This document shows positions 35,510-44,154 of a stretch of 64,000 nucleotides of DNA, piece after piece; position 1 is the stretch's first letter; each line of letters starts with the position of its first letter. The stretch covers positions 1-64,000 of the forward strand of contig NZ_CANMNP010000002.1 in assembly GCF_947499295.1 (NCBI RefSeq), in the 5' to 3' direction. A model generated the notes under the pieces. The model saw only the letters and a program-made list of their open reading frames with translations, did no database searches and was not told where the DNA came from. The position numbers and the translations under genes were made by a program. The stretch is from an uncultured Roseibium sp. (lineage in GTDB: Bacteria; Pseudomonadota; Alphaproteobacteria; Rhizobiales; Stappiaceae).

Positions 35510-36997
35510 TTAAAGACTACGCGCCGTCCAGGATTGACGTTTGCGGTAGATAGTTGAAGGGCTGATCTCAAGGGCTGCTGCGGCCATTGCGATGTTACCG
35601 TCAAAGGCGTCCAGAGCATCTTCGATGATCCGCCGCTCCTGAGCCCAAAGCGGCTCGATTGCGCCGAAAGGCCGACTTTGCACCGGCACCCGTGCTCTTT
35701 CTCTGGACAGATCAATAATGGCGTTCGGACGGCTGCTTTGGTCTCGGATCACAATCGGCAGCATATCGAAAGTAACCGCTGCTCCGTCGTTCATGACGAC
35801 GATCTGCCGAATGGTGTTTTCCAGCTGACGCACATTGCCTGGCCAGGGATAGGTAACGATGCGTGCTTCCGCATCCGCGTCGAACCCTTTGAAAGAACGC
35901 CGTTCTTCACCCGAATATCGGTCAAGAAAGGCAGCCGCCAATGGCAGGATGTCGTCTCGTCTCTCGCGCAAGGGAGGCAAGTGGATCGGCAACACGTGAA
36001 GTCTGTAGTAAAGGTCTTCGCGGAACCGGCCAGCTGATATCTCTGCAACCGGATCGCGATTGGTCGCGCAGATTATCCGCGCATCGACTTTTCGGGTTTG
36101 GGTATCGCCCAGTCTTTGGAATGTGCCTGTTTGCAGAAACCGGAGCAGCTTGCTTTGCAAGAGCAGATCCATCTCGCCGATTTCATCAAGAAACAGGGTG
36201 CCGCCATCTGCTTGTTCCGCTGCACCGGCCCGATTGTCGGTAGCGCCGGTGAAGGCTCCACGCATGTAGCCGAAGATTTCGCTTTCGATGAGATCGCGTG
36301 GGATGGCTGCGCAATTCAGGGTCACGAACCGGTTCGACTGGCGCTCTGAAAGATCGTGGACCGCGTTGGCGCAAAGTTCCTTGCCGGTACCGGACTCGCC
36401 TGTAATGAACACTGGCGCTTGGGATGGAGCCATGCGGCTTATCTGTTCGTGCACATCCCGCATTTTGGCCGAAGCACCAATCAACCGCGAAAGGCCGGTA
36501 ACTTCAAGATCTTGTACATTAACCCGTTGAACCGGAACAGGTCTTTCAACTACTGCGGGGGCTGGCATCGGCTCGATCGGAGCCGGTGCGGTCCTCGTGA
36601 CCGGGCGGCGCTGTTCCAGTTGGAAGGAAACTTTCGATGCCAATGCGTCGAGCGAAAAGGGTTTCGTCAGAAAGTCATGAGCACCCGCGCGCATTGCGCT
36701 GACAGCGCGCGACACCGACCCCTTTGCCGAGACAGCCATGATCACCGACTTCGGACAGCGAACAGCATAAGCCTCAAGAGCTTCGTCACCGCCAATAGTC
36801 TCAAGGTCAATAATAAGGATGTCGGTTGATTTGTCTGCGAGATCCTGAAGGCAGGAGGCAGAATCCGTATAAAGGATAGGATCGGAGCAGGCATGAGCCA
36901 GTTTGGCACAGACAGCTGCCGTTCGGGCAGCTTCCGAAGCTGATGCGTCCAGGACACGTACAATTACAGGCAACTCAGTGCCCTCGTTACTCCCCAT
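35510..36997 (-). CDS. Sigma-54-dependent response-regulator-like activator
   Basis: About 495 residues: an N-terminal receiver-like domain, a central AAA+ domain and a C-terminal Fis-type helix-turn-helix. The AAA+ part is complete (GESGTGKE Walker A, GAFTGA loop for sigma-54 contact, [12 protein letters not shown]alker B), and so is the HTH ([20 protein letters not shown]). In the receiver the phosphoacceptor Asp is kept ([10 protein letters not shown]) and the Lys too (FLTKPFS), but the acidic pocket is reduced (RVLDAS in place of VVDDD). I start it at the ATG at 36997; the frame extends to a TTG at 37054. No histidine kinase is adjacent. Confidence 0.9.
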   Translation of the reverse strand: MGSNEGTELPVIVRVLDASASEAARTAAVCAKLAHACSDPILYTDSASCLQDLADKSTDILIIDLETIGGDEALEAYAVRCPKSVIMAVSAKGSVSRAVSAMRAGAHDFLTKPFSLDALASKVSFQLEQRRPVTRTAPAPIEPMPAPAVVERPVPVQRVNVQDLEVTGLSRLIGASAKMRDVHEQISRMAPSQAPVFITGESGTGKELCANAVHDLSERQSNRFVTLNCAAIPRDLIESEIFGYMRGAFTGATDNRAGAAEQADGGTLFLDEIGEMDLLLQSKLLRFLQTGTFQRLGDTQTRKVDARIICATNRDPVAEISAGRFREDLYYRLHVLPIHLPPLRERRDDILPLAAAFLDRYSGEERRSFKGFDADAEARIVTYPWPGNVRQLENTIRQIVVMNDGAAVTFDMLPIVIRDQSSRPNAIIDLSRERARVPVQSRPFGAIEPLWAQERRIIEDALDAFDGNIAMAAAALEISPSTIYRKRQSWTARSL

Positions 36998-37185
36998 TAC
37001 TGGGCAACTCCCATCGCTCGATCCGGCACTTTCGAATATCGAAAGATTCGTCAACCTGATAATTCTCCGAACAGGGTAAACAAAGCGTTGTCAGATGACG
37101 CATTTTGCAGTTTCACGGCGAAATGGGTCATTTAATGCGCTAACGCGCGGACTGAATGGCAACGATTGCGAAGGAAAACGCTACG

Positions 37186-37950
37186 TCAAAGGGTTGCGGC
37201 CAGGACACCAACCAAAAAACAGGCAATGCCGATCACCATCACCATGTGAAAGGGAACATGGCTATGAAGGAGTCGCCGGTAGGAGTCTTCCAATTCACTC
37301 AATACCCCTGATTGGCCCGCAGACGGGCCCGTATTTGCGCCTGAGGCAGGCTCGACCAGGTCCTGACGTCTTATCTCTGTTTCAAGGGAGTTCGAAGCAT
37401 CGGTTCCCAGATTGTCGAACTGGATAGTAAGCGTGCGAACACCCCCTGATCCCGCCTTGTTTTTGTCAGCCGGTTCGGAAAACTGCGGCGTATAACTGCC
37501 CTTTGGGATGGTAATCCGGACCGGGTCGGTTGAGCCGGAACCTTCATAGTATTTTTCGAGGCGTCGCCGCAGTCTGGCAGCCTCAACGCGCACAATCGGA
37601 TCGGTAACCGGATTGAAGTCTTCGGGCCGGCCGAGTGCCTCGACAGCAATAGTATAGCCTTTGATTTTTTCCCGCTGGTCATTGAGCGTGGCGCGGACCA
37701 CAAAGCCAAGAAAGGACCTCAACTGTGGTGCGGATTGAAATTCCGGGCTTTTGAGTGCTTTGACGAGTGCTTTTTCAATTTGATCGTCAGAATGACAACC
37801 CGGTCCGCTTGCTTCGTTGCGCAAAGCCGATTGTTGGCTGCGCTGTGGTGGGCGATCTGCTTCTTTGGCCGCAATAGCGCCGGGGCCTCTGTCTGGAGCT
37901 CGAACGGCATGCGGCAAAGGACGCCTGGATGTTTGCCCGGAAGCACGCAT
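37186..37950 (-). CDS. Tail-anchored protein with an LRSFL-type domain
   Basis: A 254-residue protein. Residues about 58-160 match a module found at the N-terminus of alphaproteobacterial TPR and adenylate-cyclase-like proteins: LRSFLGFVVRATLN, KIKGYTIAVEALGR, DPIVRVEAARLRRRLEKYYE and IPKGSYTPQF. Normally an enzymatic or TPR part follows; here it is only a Ser/Gly-rich linker and one C-terminal membrane helix (FHMVMVIGIACFLVGVLAAT). The ATG at 37950 has AGAGGG nearby. It lies just upstream of the sigma-54 activator gene in the same direction. The function of the module is unknown. Confidence 0.75.
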   Translation of the reverse strand: MRASGQTSRRPLPHAVRAPDRGPGAIAAKEADRPPQRSQQSALRNEASGPGCHSDDQIEKALVKALKSPEFQSAPQLRSFLGFVVRATLNDQREKIKGYTIAVEALGRPEDFNPVTDPIVRVEAARLRRRLEKYYEGSGSTDPVRITIPKGSYTPQFSEPADKNKAGSGGVRTLTIQFDNLGTDASNSLETEIRRQDLVEPASGANTGPSAGQSGVLSELEDSYRRLLHSHVPFHMVMVIGIACFLVGVLAATL

Positions 37951-38271
37951 GCCAGCCCTCTCTTCAAATGCACTATATCAAACGCCGCGACACCAAATTT
38001 TACCCAAGTTAACTCTAACGGAAGCCTGGAGAAATGGAAAGACCAAAGGCGCTTTGCAGGCTGGGCGGCAAACCCTTGCCCGGTTAAATGGTTTTCATCG
38101 GTTTGGAGCGCCTGGCGACAAATTGCCCGCCAGTTTTCAAATCACGCAGCGCATAGTCGGGGACAAGTTACGGATTCTACGTCAGAAAGCGGGTTGCGGA
38201 TTCGGTGTCGGCTGTTTCTTAAGGCATGATTAACAAGTAACTCTTGATTCGGATCGGAACATTCGTACGCC
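37951..38271. other. Divergent gap, nothing clear
   Basis: 321 bases between the tail-anchored protein gene and the TipF-like gene. I see no gene, RNA or strong promoter match; it must hold both divergent promoters. Confidence 0.4.
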
Positions 38272-39840
38272 ATGGGTCGGACAGGGACCATATTTGTTGC
38301 AGTATGCATGGCCGTGATCGCATTGTCCTCTGCGACCGTGCTGATCTTCCAGTTTGGCAGGCCTTTCGGGGAGGCTGTGTCTCTTTCCCTTGCGCTGATG
38401 TGCACAATGATCCTGATCCACCTGCTGATCGGGCGCGCCCGCGATCGCGGTGCTGTCAGCGAAGCTGTCGATCGCCTTGAAGAGCGCATGTCCGATATCG
38501 ATGAGGATGTGGGCAATCTGGAAGGCCGTCTGACGGGCATGGAGCAGACGGTTCCGCGCCGGACGCGAGCGGAGATCGATCCGCTTTTCGCTGAGGTTGA
38601 AGTTCTTGGAACTCTGGTGAAGCAGATGGCCGAAGCGATGGCTGATCTGGAGACCAGAGTAGAGGATCAGCAATCCTTGGCACCGCCGCCATCCATGCAG
38701 CAGCTGCCGCGCTATCCGCAATCACAGCCGCCACAGCGTAGCCCTGGCGGAGAGGTGCCGCCGCCTTATCAAATGTCACCGAGCCAGCCTCGATTGCAGC
38801 AGCCTGGTGCGCATGCGCCCAGACCTGAGCCAACAGCGCCATATGCAACAGCTCCTGCGCATGCCTATGCACCGATGCATGGCGATGCGTCTGAGCATGA
38901 CCGGAACTATGGTGTTCAAGCGCCGAATTCCGGTGATGTGCCCTCACACCTTGGGCAACCGCAAATGGGTCCCGATGGAGGTTATCCGGCCGAAGCTGGT
39001 CTTCCAGGTGAACCAAGCGGCCTGCCGCAGGAACAACCAGCCTACCAGCCAAATATGGTAATGCGTGAGTTGATCGCCTCGGCTTTGAACGCAAACCGCG
39101 TGGAGTTGCATCTGCAGCCAATCGTGTCGCTGCCGCAGCGCCAGGTAAAGTTCTATGAAGCATTTACCCGACTTCGCGATGTGGACGGCAACACTATCGA
39201 GGCGGCAGTGTTCCTGCCGGAGGCCGTTCAGTCCGGCCAGATCGCGCGCATAGACAATCTTCTGCTCTTCCGCTCCGTGCAGGTCATTCGACGCCTGATC
39301 TCACGCAACAGGAACGCTATCCTCTTCTGCAACATCTCCTCGCTGTCGCTTGTCGACGAAACGTTCTTTCCAGGGTTCCTTGAGTTTGTGAAGGCCAATC
39401 AGGACCTTGCAGATGTCCTGGTGTTTGAATTCGCGCAGCCGGACGTTGCCGTCATGGGCCCAAGTGAACTGGAAGGCCTGAGTGCGCTCTTCGAAGCAGG
39501 TTTCCGTTTTTCCATCGACCGGATCTCCGACATGAAGATGGATTTCAATTCACTGGCAGGGCGCGGGTTCAAATACGGTAAGCTGAATGCGGACTATTTG
39601 ATCGGGCGGCGTGAAGCAATCCACGGTCACATACACCCATCCGATTTCGGAGACTTGCTGCATCGCTACGGTATGCAGTTGATTACCGACCACGTTGAAA
39701 CGGAGAGCCAGGTTCTCGAGTTGCTCGATTTCGACGTCAAACTGGCCCAGGGCAATCTGTTCTCGCCGCCTCGTCCCGTACGCGCTGAGGTTCTGCAAGG
39801 AGCACCCGCTCCAGGTCCGAGAAAATCGGCAGCGGGCTGA
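38272..39840 (+). CDS. TipF-like membrane EAL protein, probably a c-di-GMP receptor
   Basis: A 522-residue protein with two N-terminal membrane helices (about 4-28 and 36-54), a coiled coil (60-135), a Pro/Gln-rich linker (137-260) and a C-terminal EAL domain (265-505). This is the layout of Caulobacter TipF, a cyclic di-GMP receptor that marks the flagellated pole. The EAL motifs are degraded: EAL reads EAFTR (296-300), the DDFGTG Asp pair reads SIDRIS, and the ending has QGNLF. It therefore probably binds but does not cleave c-di-GMP. Two cheZ genes in the window also point to flagellar motility. Confidence 0.8.
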   Translation: MGRTGTIFVAVCMAVIALSSATVLIFQFGRPFGEAVSLSLALMCTMILIHLLIGRARDRGAVSEAVDRLEERMSDIDEDVGNLEGRLTGMEQTVPRRTRAEIDPLFAEVEVLGTLVKQMAEAMADLETRVEDQQSLAPPPSMQQLPRYPQSQPPQRSPGGEVPPPYQMSPSQPRLQQPGAHAPRPEPTAPYATAPAHAYAPMHGDASEHDRNYGVQAPNSGDVPSHLGQPQMGPDGGYPAEAGLPGEPSGLPQEQPAYQPNMVMRELIASALNANRVELHLQPIVSLPQRQVKFYEAFTRLRDVDGNTIEAAVFLPEAVQSGQIARIDNLLLFRSVQVIRRLISRNRNAILFCNISSLSLVDETFFPGFLEFVKANQDLADVLVFEFAQPDVAVMGPSELEGLSALFEAGFRFSIDRISDMKMDFNSLAGRGFKYGKLNADYLIGRREAIHGHIHPSDFGDLLHRYGMQLITDHVETESQVLELLDFDVKLAQGNLFSPPRPVRAEVLQGAPAPGPRKSAAG

Positions 39841-39860
39841 CCCCACTGCCGTTTATATTT

Positions 39861-41186
39861 TCAGCCCTGTTTAGGACCCACGGTGACAACGGTCGGTGCT
39901 TTTTCTGCAAGCAACCGTTTTGCAACTCTGCGAACGTCTTCAAGCGTGACTGCATCGATTTCGCTGTTCCGGCGATCGAAGTAATCAATGCCCAATTCAG
40001 CGTTCTGCAAAGCGACTAACTGCCGTGCAATCTTGCCGGAACTGTCGAAGCGCAACGCATAGGAACCGGTAATGAACTGTTTTGCGCGACGAAGTTCATC
40101 ATCCGTCGGACCCTCGTCGGCCATGCGGCGGAATTGGTCGAGCATGACACTCACCGTTTCACCGGCCCGTTCTGCCTTGGTCGCAGCGGAACCGATCAGC
40201 AGGCCGGAATGACGGTAGGGCGAGAGGGAAGTGTTGGCACCATAGGAAAGGCCACGCTTCTCGCGCACTTCCTGATACATCCAGGAGGTGAATGTGCCAC
40301 CGCCCAAAATGTGGTTCATGACATAGGCGGCCTGATAGTCCGGATCATCCCGTTTCAGACCGGGCAGGGCGACCAGAATGGTCGTCTGAGGCACGGCCAG
40401 TTCTTCGGAGATCTCGTCGCCTGCTGTCGGTGTCAGTTCGGCAACGGTTTTCAAATCTCCGCTCTCCGGTAATCCGGCAAACACCTTGTCCAGCAACGGC
40501 TCCAGCGTTTCCGCACTAATCGCGCCGACTACACCGATTGTCAGGCCTTGTTTTGCAAGAAGTTTCCGGTGCTGGCCGGACAGATCGTTCGCGTTCAGCG
40601 CACCGATGGTTGCCGTAGTGCCGAGCGTTGGCCGCGCATAGGTATGGTCACCAAACATGGCTGCTACGAGAGATCTGCCTGCAATCGCGTCTGGATCGGT
40701 TTCGCTGCGCCTTGCCCGTGTTTGCAGCCGGGTCTTCATCCGTTCGATCGGCGCTTCGTCAAAACGGGGCGCATTGACGGCCAGTGCAAGGAGATCGCCT
40801 GCTTCTGGAAGTTTCGAGGTCAGAGTTCTGAGGCTCCCGTAAAACCGGTCCTTGCCGGTGCTGAAGCCGATGCTGATGGCCAGCTCCTCAAGTTTTGCCT
40901 GAAAGTCTTCCGATGAGAGGTCGCCAGCGCCTTCATCCAGGGTCGCAGCCAAGAGCCGGGTCAGGCCTTCCTTGCCGTCCGGATCTTGCGACGATCCACC
41001 GTCAAAGGAAAAGTTGACGGCAACGATCGGGACCGTGTGATCCTCGACCAGCCAGGCTTCAATGCCTTGCGGGCTGGTCACCCGTTGAATTTCGACAGCT
41101 TCTGCAAACCGGACAAGGGCAAAAAGTGTCACGAATGCAAAGGCGATGGTGGGCAACACGCCCTTTGAGATTGTGTTCTGCATCAT
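39861..41186 (-). CDS. M16-family peptidase subunit, non-catalytic
   Basis: A 441-residue exported protein of the M16 (insulinase/pitrilysin) fold with a signal peptide (TIAFAFVTLFALVRFAEA). The zinc-binding HxxEH is absent: the corresponding place reads RLLAATLDEG. It retains the C-terminal half pattern GGTFTSWMYQEVREKRGLSYG. It lies three bases behind a catalytic M16 gene, so the two probably form an alpha-beta heterodimer, as in mitochondrial processing peptidase. Confidence 0.9.
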   Translation of the reverse strand: MMQNTISKGVLPTIAFAFVTLFALVRFAEAVEIQRVTSPQGIEAWLVEDHTVPIVAVNFSFDGGSSQDPDGKEGLTRLLAATLDEGAGDLSSEDFQAKLEELAISIGFSTGKDRFYGSLRTLTSKLPEAGDLLALAVNAPRFDEAPIERMKTRLQTRARRSETDPDAIAGRSLVAAMFGDHTYARPTLGTTATIGALNANDLSGQHRKLLAKQGLTIGVVGAISAETLEPLLDKVFAGLPESGDLKTVAELTPTAGDEISEELAVPQTTILVALPGLKRDDPDYQAAYVMNHILGGGTFTSWMYQEVREKRGLSYGANTSLSPYRHSGLLIGSAATKAERAGETVSVMLDQFRRMADEGPTDDELRRAKQFITGSYALRFDSSGKIARQLVALQNAELGIDYFDRRNSEIDAVTLEDVRRVAKRLLAEKAPTVVTVGPKQG

Positions 41187-41189
41187 GGT

Positions 41190-42662
41190 TCAGGACTTGT
41201 CCTTGAGTAGTTCGTCGTCGCTGAGGGCTGCTGCGGGTTCTGTTGGCGTCTCGATGCGCAGTTCTCCAACAACCGGTGTGCTCTTGAGGTAGGTGCGTGC
41301 AACTTCCAGCACATCATCAATGGTGACGGCCCTGACTTGTGACGGCCATGTCTGAACATCTTTGATGGTCAGGCCGGTGGTCAGCGCGCTGCCGAAGAGG
41401 CGAGCCAGCCCGGATTGGCTGTCCTGGGCATAGATAGCGCTCGCAATCATGCTGTTTTTGGCACGATCAATTTCTTCTTCGGTAACTCCGGCGGCCAGAA
41501 GCTTTTGCAGTTCCAAAGCAATCAGCTGCTCCATTTCCTCCAGCGTGTGGCCGGGGCGGGGGGACGCGAAGAAGCCGAAGCGTCCGTCATCGAGAGCACT
41601 GCTTTGATAATACGCACCTGCGCTTATCGCGACTTCCTGATCCAGAACCAGCGATTTGTACAATCGGCTGGAAGGCCCCTGACCGAGAACATAGGCTAGA
41701 ATGTCCAAAGCTTCCGGTATACGGCCTTCGCCTGTCGACTGGCTTGGGACGACCCAGGTCTGCGAAATCGATTCCTGACGCACACGTGGATCCGAAACCG
41801 CAATCCGGCGTTCTCCTGACAGCGGCGGCTCCTTGGGACGCACACGTTCTCCAGGTTCCGCGCGCCTGGCAATCTTGCCATAAGTCTCGTCAGCAAGCTT
41901 GCGCACATCTTCAACGGTAATGTCACCGGCGATCACGACAACTGCGTTGTTTGGCGTATAGAACCGGTCGTAGAAAGCGATTGCCGCCTCTTTGTTAAGG
42001 GCTTCAATTTCACTCTGCCAACCGATGACCGGTGAACCGTACGGGTGGTTGACGAAGGTTATTGCATTCAGGGCTTCGCGAAGGCGCGATCCAGGTTCGC
42101 TGTCGACGCGCTGTCGTCGTTCTTCCAGCACCACTTTGCGTTCAGGGGTCACCACCTCGTCCGACAGCACCAGATTTTCCATTCTGTCCGCTTCAAGAGC
42201 CATCATCAGTGGGAGATGCTCCTTGGCAACCCTCTGGAAATAGGCCGTATAATCTGTGCTGGTAAAGGCGTTTTCCTGTCCGCCGCGTTCCGCGATCATT
42301 TTTGAAAAAGCGCCGTCAGGGTTGTTTTTCGTACCCTTGAACATGAGATGCTCAAGGAAATGGGCAACACCGGACTGTCCTTCCGGCTCATCCGCCGACC
42401 CGACCTTGTACCAGACCATGTGTGTGACAACCGGTGCGCGCCGATCCGGTATGACGACGACCTGGAGACCGTTCTCCAGAGTGAAGCTTTCCAGATTGGG
42501 CGCAATCACCATGCTTTCAGCTGCGCTTGGATTTGCGCGCGCGCCGGTAACCGGCAAAACGGCAGCCGTACTGAGGAGCACTGCTGGCAAAAGCAGCAAT
42601 TTGAGTGATCGTTTAAGGCGAAAAGTAAAAAAATCCGGACGCTGAATCTCGATGGGGTTCAC
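41190..42662 (-). CDS. M16-family zinc peptidase, catalytic subunit
   Basis: An exported M16 peptidase of about 490 residues with the inverted zinc motif in VAHFLEHLMFKGT (HxxEH) and a downstream Glu region (PERKVVLEERRQRVDSEPG). A signal peptide (KLLLLPAVLLSTAAVLPVTG) comes after about 20 basic residues. I use a GTG at 42662, which has GGAG six bases upstream; the frame also opens at an ATG at 42698. It acts in the periplasm together with the following inactive partner. Confidence 0.92.
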   Translation of the reverse strand: MNPIEIQRPDFFTFRLKRSLKLLLLPAVLLSTAAVLPVTGARANPSAAESMVIAPNLESFTLENGLQVVVIPDRRAPVVTHMVWYKVGSADEPEGQSGVAHFLEHLMFKGTKNNPDGAFSKMIAERGGQENAFTSTDYTAYFQRVAKEHLPLMMALEADRMENLVLSDEVVTPERKVVLEERRQRVDSEPGSRLREALNAITFVNHPYGSPVIGWQSEIEALNKEAAIAFYDRFYTPNNAVVVIAGDITVEDVRKLADETYGKIARRAEPGERVRPKEPPLSGERRIAVSDPRVRQESISQTWVVPSQSTGEGRIPEALDILAYVLGQGPSSRLYKSLVLDQEVAISAGAYYQSSALDDGRFGFFASPRPGHTLEEMEQLIALELQKLLAAGVTEEEIDRAKNSMIASAIYAQDSQSGLARLFGSALTTGLTIKDVQTWPSQVRAVTIDDVLEVARTYLKSTPVVGELRIETPTEPAAALSDDELLKDKS

Positions 42663-42705
42663 GTGCAACTCCGTGTTTTTTAGGGCCTTCAGACGCAAAA
42701 AGACC

Positions 42706-42747
42706 TTCGGACGTCTCCATCCATATAGGAAGGAGGTCCCGAAGGTC
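42706..42747 (-). terminator. Intrinsic terminator after the lipoprotein gene
   Basis: On the minus strand GACCTTCGG-GACCTCC pairs with GGAGACGT-CCGAAGGTC around a short loop and is followed by TTTTTG. It separates the ileS-lspA-lipoprotein unit from the M16 genes. Confidence 0.85.
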
Positions 42748-42813
42748 CCGTTACTTTTTCGTCATCAAGGCCTTACGGCTGCATGAACTGTGGGTACTTA
42801 ACCGTAACGTGTT

Positions 42814-43518
42814 CTAGTTACAGTAACTTGAGTCCCCTTCCAGGCACCGAGGATCTATCGGTGCGGAATCGTATTTGTCGAAGTTGGTCGGCTTCCGCTT
42901 GTTCTTCTGCACGACGTCCGGCATCGGGGCGTCAGGAGACGGCGTTGAGTAGTCTGTCGGCGGCTCGGTCAGGTAACGACGGGTCGCAAGCCCGTTCTTG
43001 TCGAGGCCAGCCTGCTGCGCCTTAAGCTTCTGCAGGCGTTCCCATTCGTCGCGTTGTTCCTGACGGGTAAGCTTCTCGCCTTCCGTTATCTCGTTTTCGC
43101 GCCGTTCAGCAGCAAGATCACGATTCTGGCCTGTGACGCCGGTCACGGTAAAGCCGCGCATCTGTTCCGGGGTCAGCGGCTCACGTTGCATGCGGCTTGA
43201 CCCTGCGTAAAGGTCCTTCAACTCTGTGAGCTGTTCGTTGTCTTGCTGCTTGGGCCAGTTTGCATCGTTCACGCCGGCCACGTTGGTTTCCGGTTCAGGC
43301 AGATTGGCGGGCTCGGATGGCATCGCCAATGGGGCTCTCGGCTTGTAGTCGATCGGTTTTTCATTCGGATCAACGGCTCCAAGCCCTTTCATGACCGAAT
43401 TGACCAGAGCCACATCCGGAGCCTGGGTGGTACCGTCAGCTGCCTGACATGCCGCCAGTCCGGCAAGCAGCACCAGAACAGAAGACTTCTTCGCCAAACC
43501 AAAAATCGTCCGCACCAC
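42814..43518 (-). CDS. Lipoprotein, possibly BamF/DUF3035-like
   Basis: A 234-residue lipoprotein: the lipobox is LAGLAACQ, with Cys24 acylated. Its first part (APDVALVNSVMK...APLAMPSEPANLPEPE) resembles the DUF3035/BamF proteins that belong to the outer-membrane assembly complex in alphaproteobacteria, but the match is loose. The rest is charged, helical and rich in Glu/Gln. It follows lspA, the enzyme that would process it, by 76 bases. Confidence 0.65.
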   Translation of the reverse strand: MVRTIFGLAKKSSVLVLLAGLAACQAADGTTQAPDVALVNSVMKGLGAVDPNEKPIDYKPRAPLAMPSEPANLPEPETNVAGVNDANWPKQQDNEQLTELKDLYAGSSRMQREPLTPEQMRGFTVTGVTGQNRDLAAERRENEITEGEKLTRQEQRDEWERLQKLKAQQAGLDKNGLATRRYLTEPPTDYSTPSPDAPMPDVVQKNKRKPTNFDKYDSAPIDPRCLEGDSSYCN

Positions 43519-43594
43519 AGCAGACTCCCCGAATTTCTCGTCTCATTGAATCGGCAGCGTCCCGCCGAGATTGCGTCCGTCCTGCCTTAAACCG

Positions 43595-44131
43595 CTATTT
43601 TGCGGCTGAATTAGGACCATTTCGAAAACTGTCATACAGCAGACCGACAACACCCGCAACGATCCACACGTCTGCCATGTTGAAGACGTACCAGGAAAAG
43701 GTGCCGACATGGAAATGCACGAAGTCGACAACCGCACCGTAACTGAGCCTGTCGATACCGTTTCCAACGGCGCCACCGATGACCAGAGCCAGAGCAAGGG
43801 CCACCAGTTTGGTGTCACATCTTGTTGACCAGATCCACAATCCGATTGAAACGACGACCGTCAGCCCTGCGAGAAGCCAGCGGCCGAAATCGCTGTTTTG
43901 CTGAAAAAGGCCATAAGAGATGCCTCTGTTCCACACAAGAACGATGTCCAGATACGGCAGTACTTGCACCGGACCATTCGCCGCAAGGTCGAAACCATGC
44001 ACCAGCCATATCTTGGTGCCTTGATCGACAAGAACACAGATGAGCACAACAATCAGGACAAAGGCACTGAAGCGGCCCCAGAAGAGGGGCCGCTTGCTGG
44101 TGTTCAGTGACGTGTTGTCCAGTTCGCTCAT
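43595..44131 (-). CDS. lspA: Lipoprotein signal peptidase (signal peptidase II)
   Basis: A 178-residue four-helix inner-membrane aspartic protease that cleaves prolipoprotein signal peptides. The two catalytic-Asp motifs are intact: GNGIDRLSYGAVVDF and FNMADVWI. I start at the ATG at 44131 (MSELDNTS). It follows ileS by 23 bases, the classic ileS-lspA arrangement. Confidence 0.95.
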   Translation of the reverse strand: MSELDNTSLNTSKRPLFWGRFSAFVLIVVLICVLVDQGTKIWLVHGFDLAANGPVQVLPYLDIVLVWNRGISYGLFQQNSDFGRWLLAGLTVVVSIGLWIWSTRCDTKLVALALALVIGGAVGNGIDRLSYGAVVDFVHFHVGTFSWYVFNMADVWIVAGVVGLLYDSFRNGPNSAAK

Positions 44132-44154
44132 TTCAAGTCCGGTGCGTTGACGTC

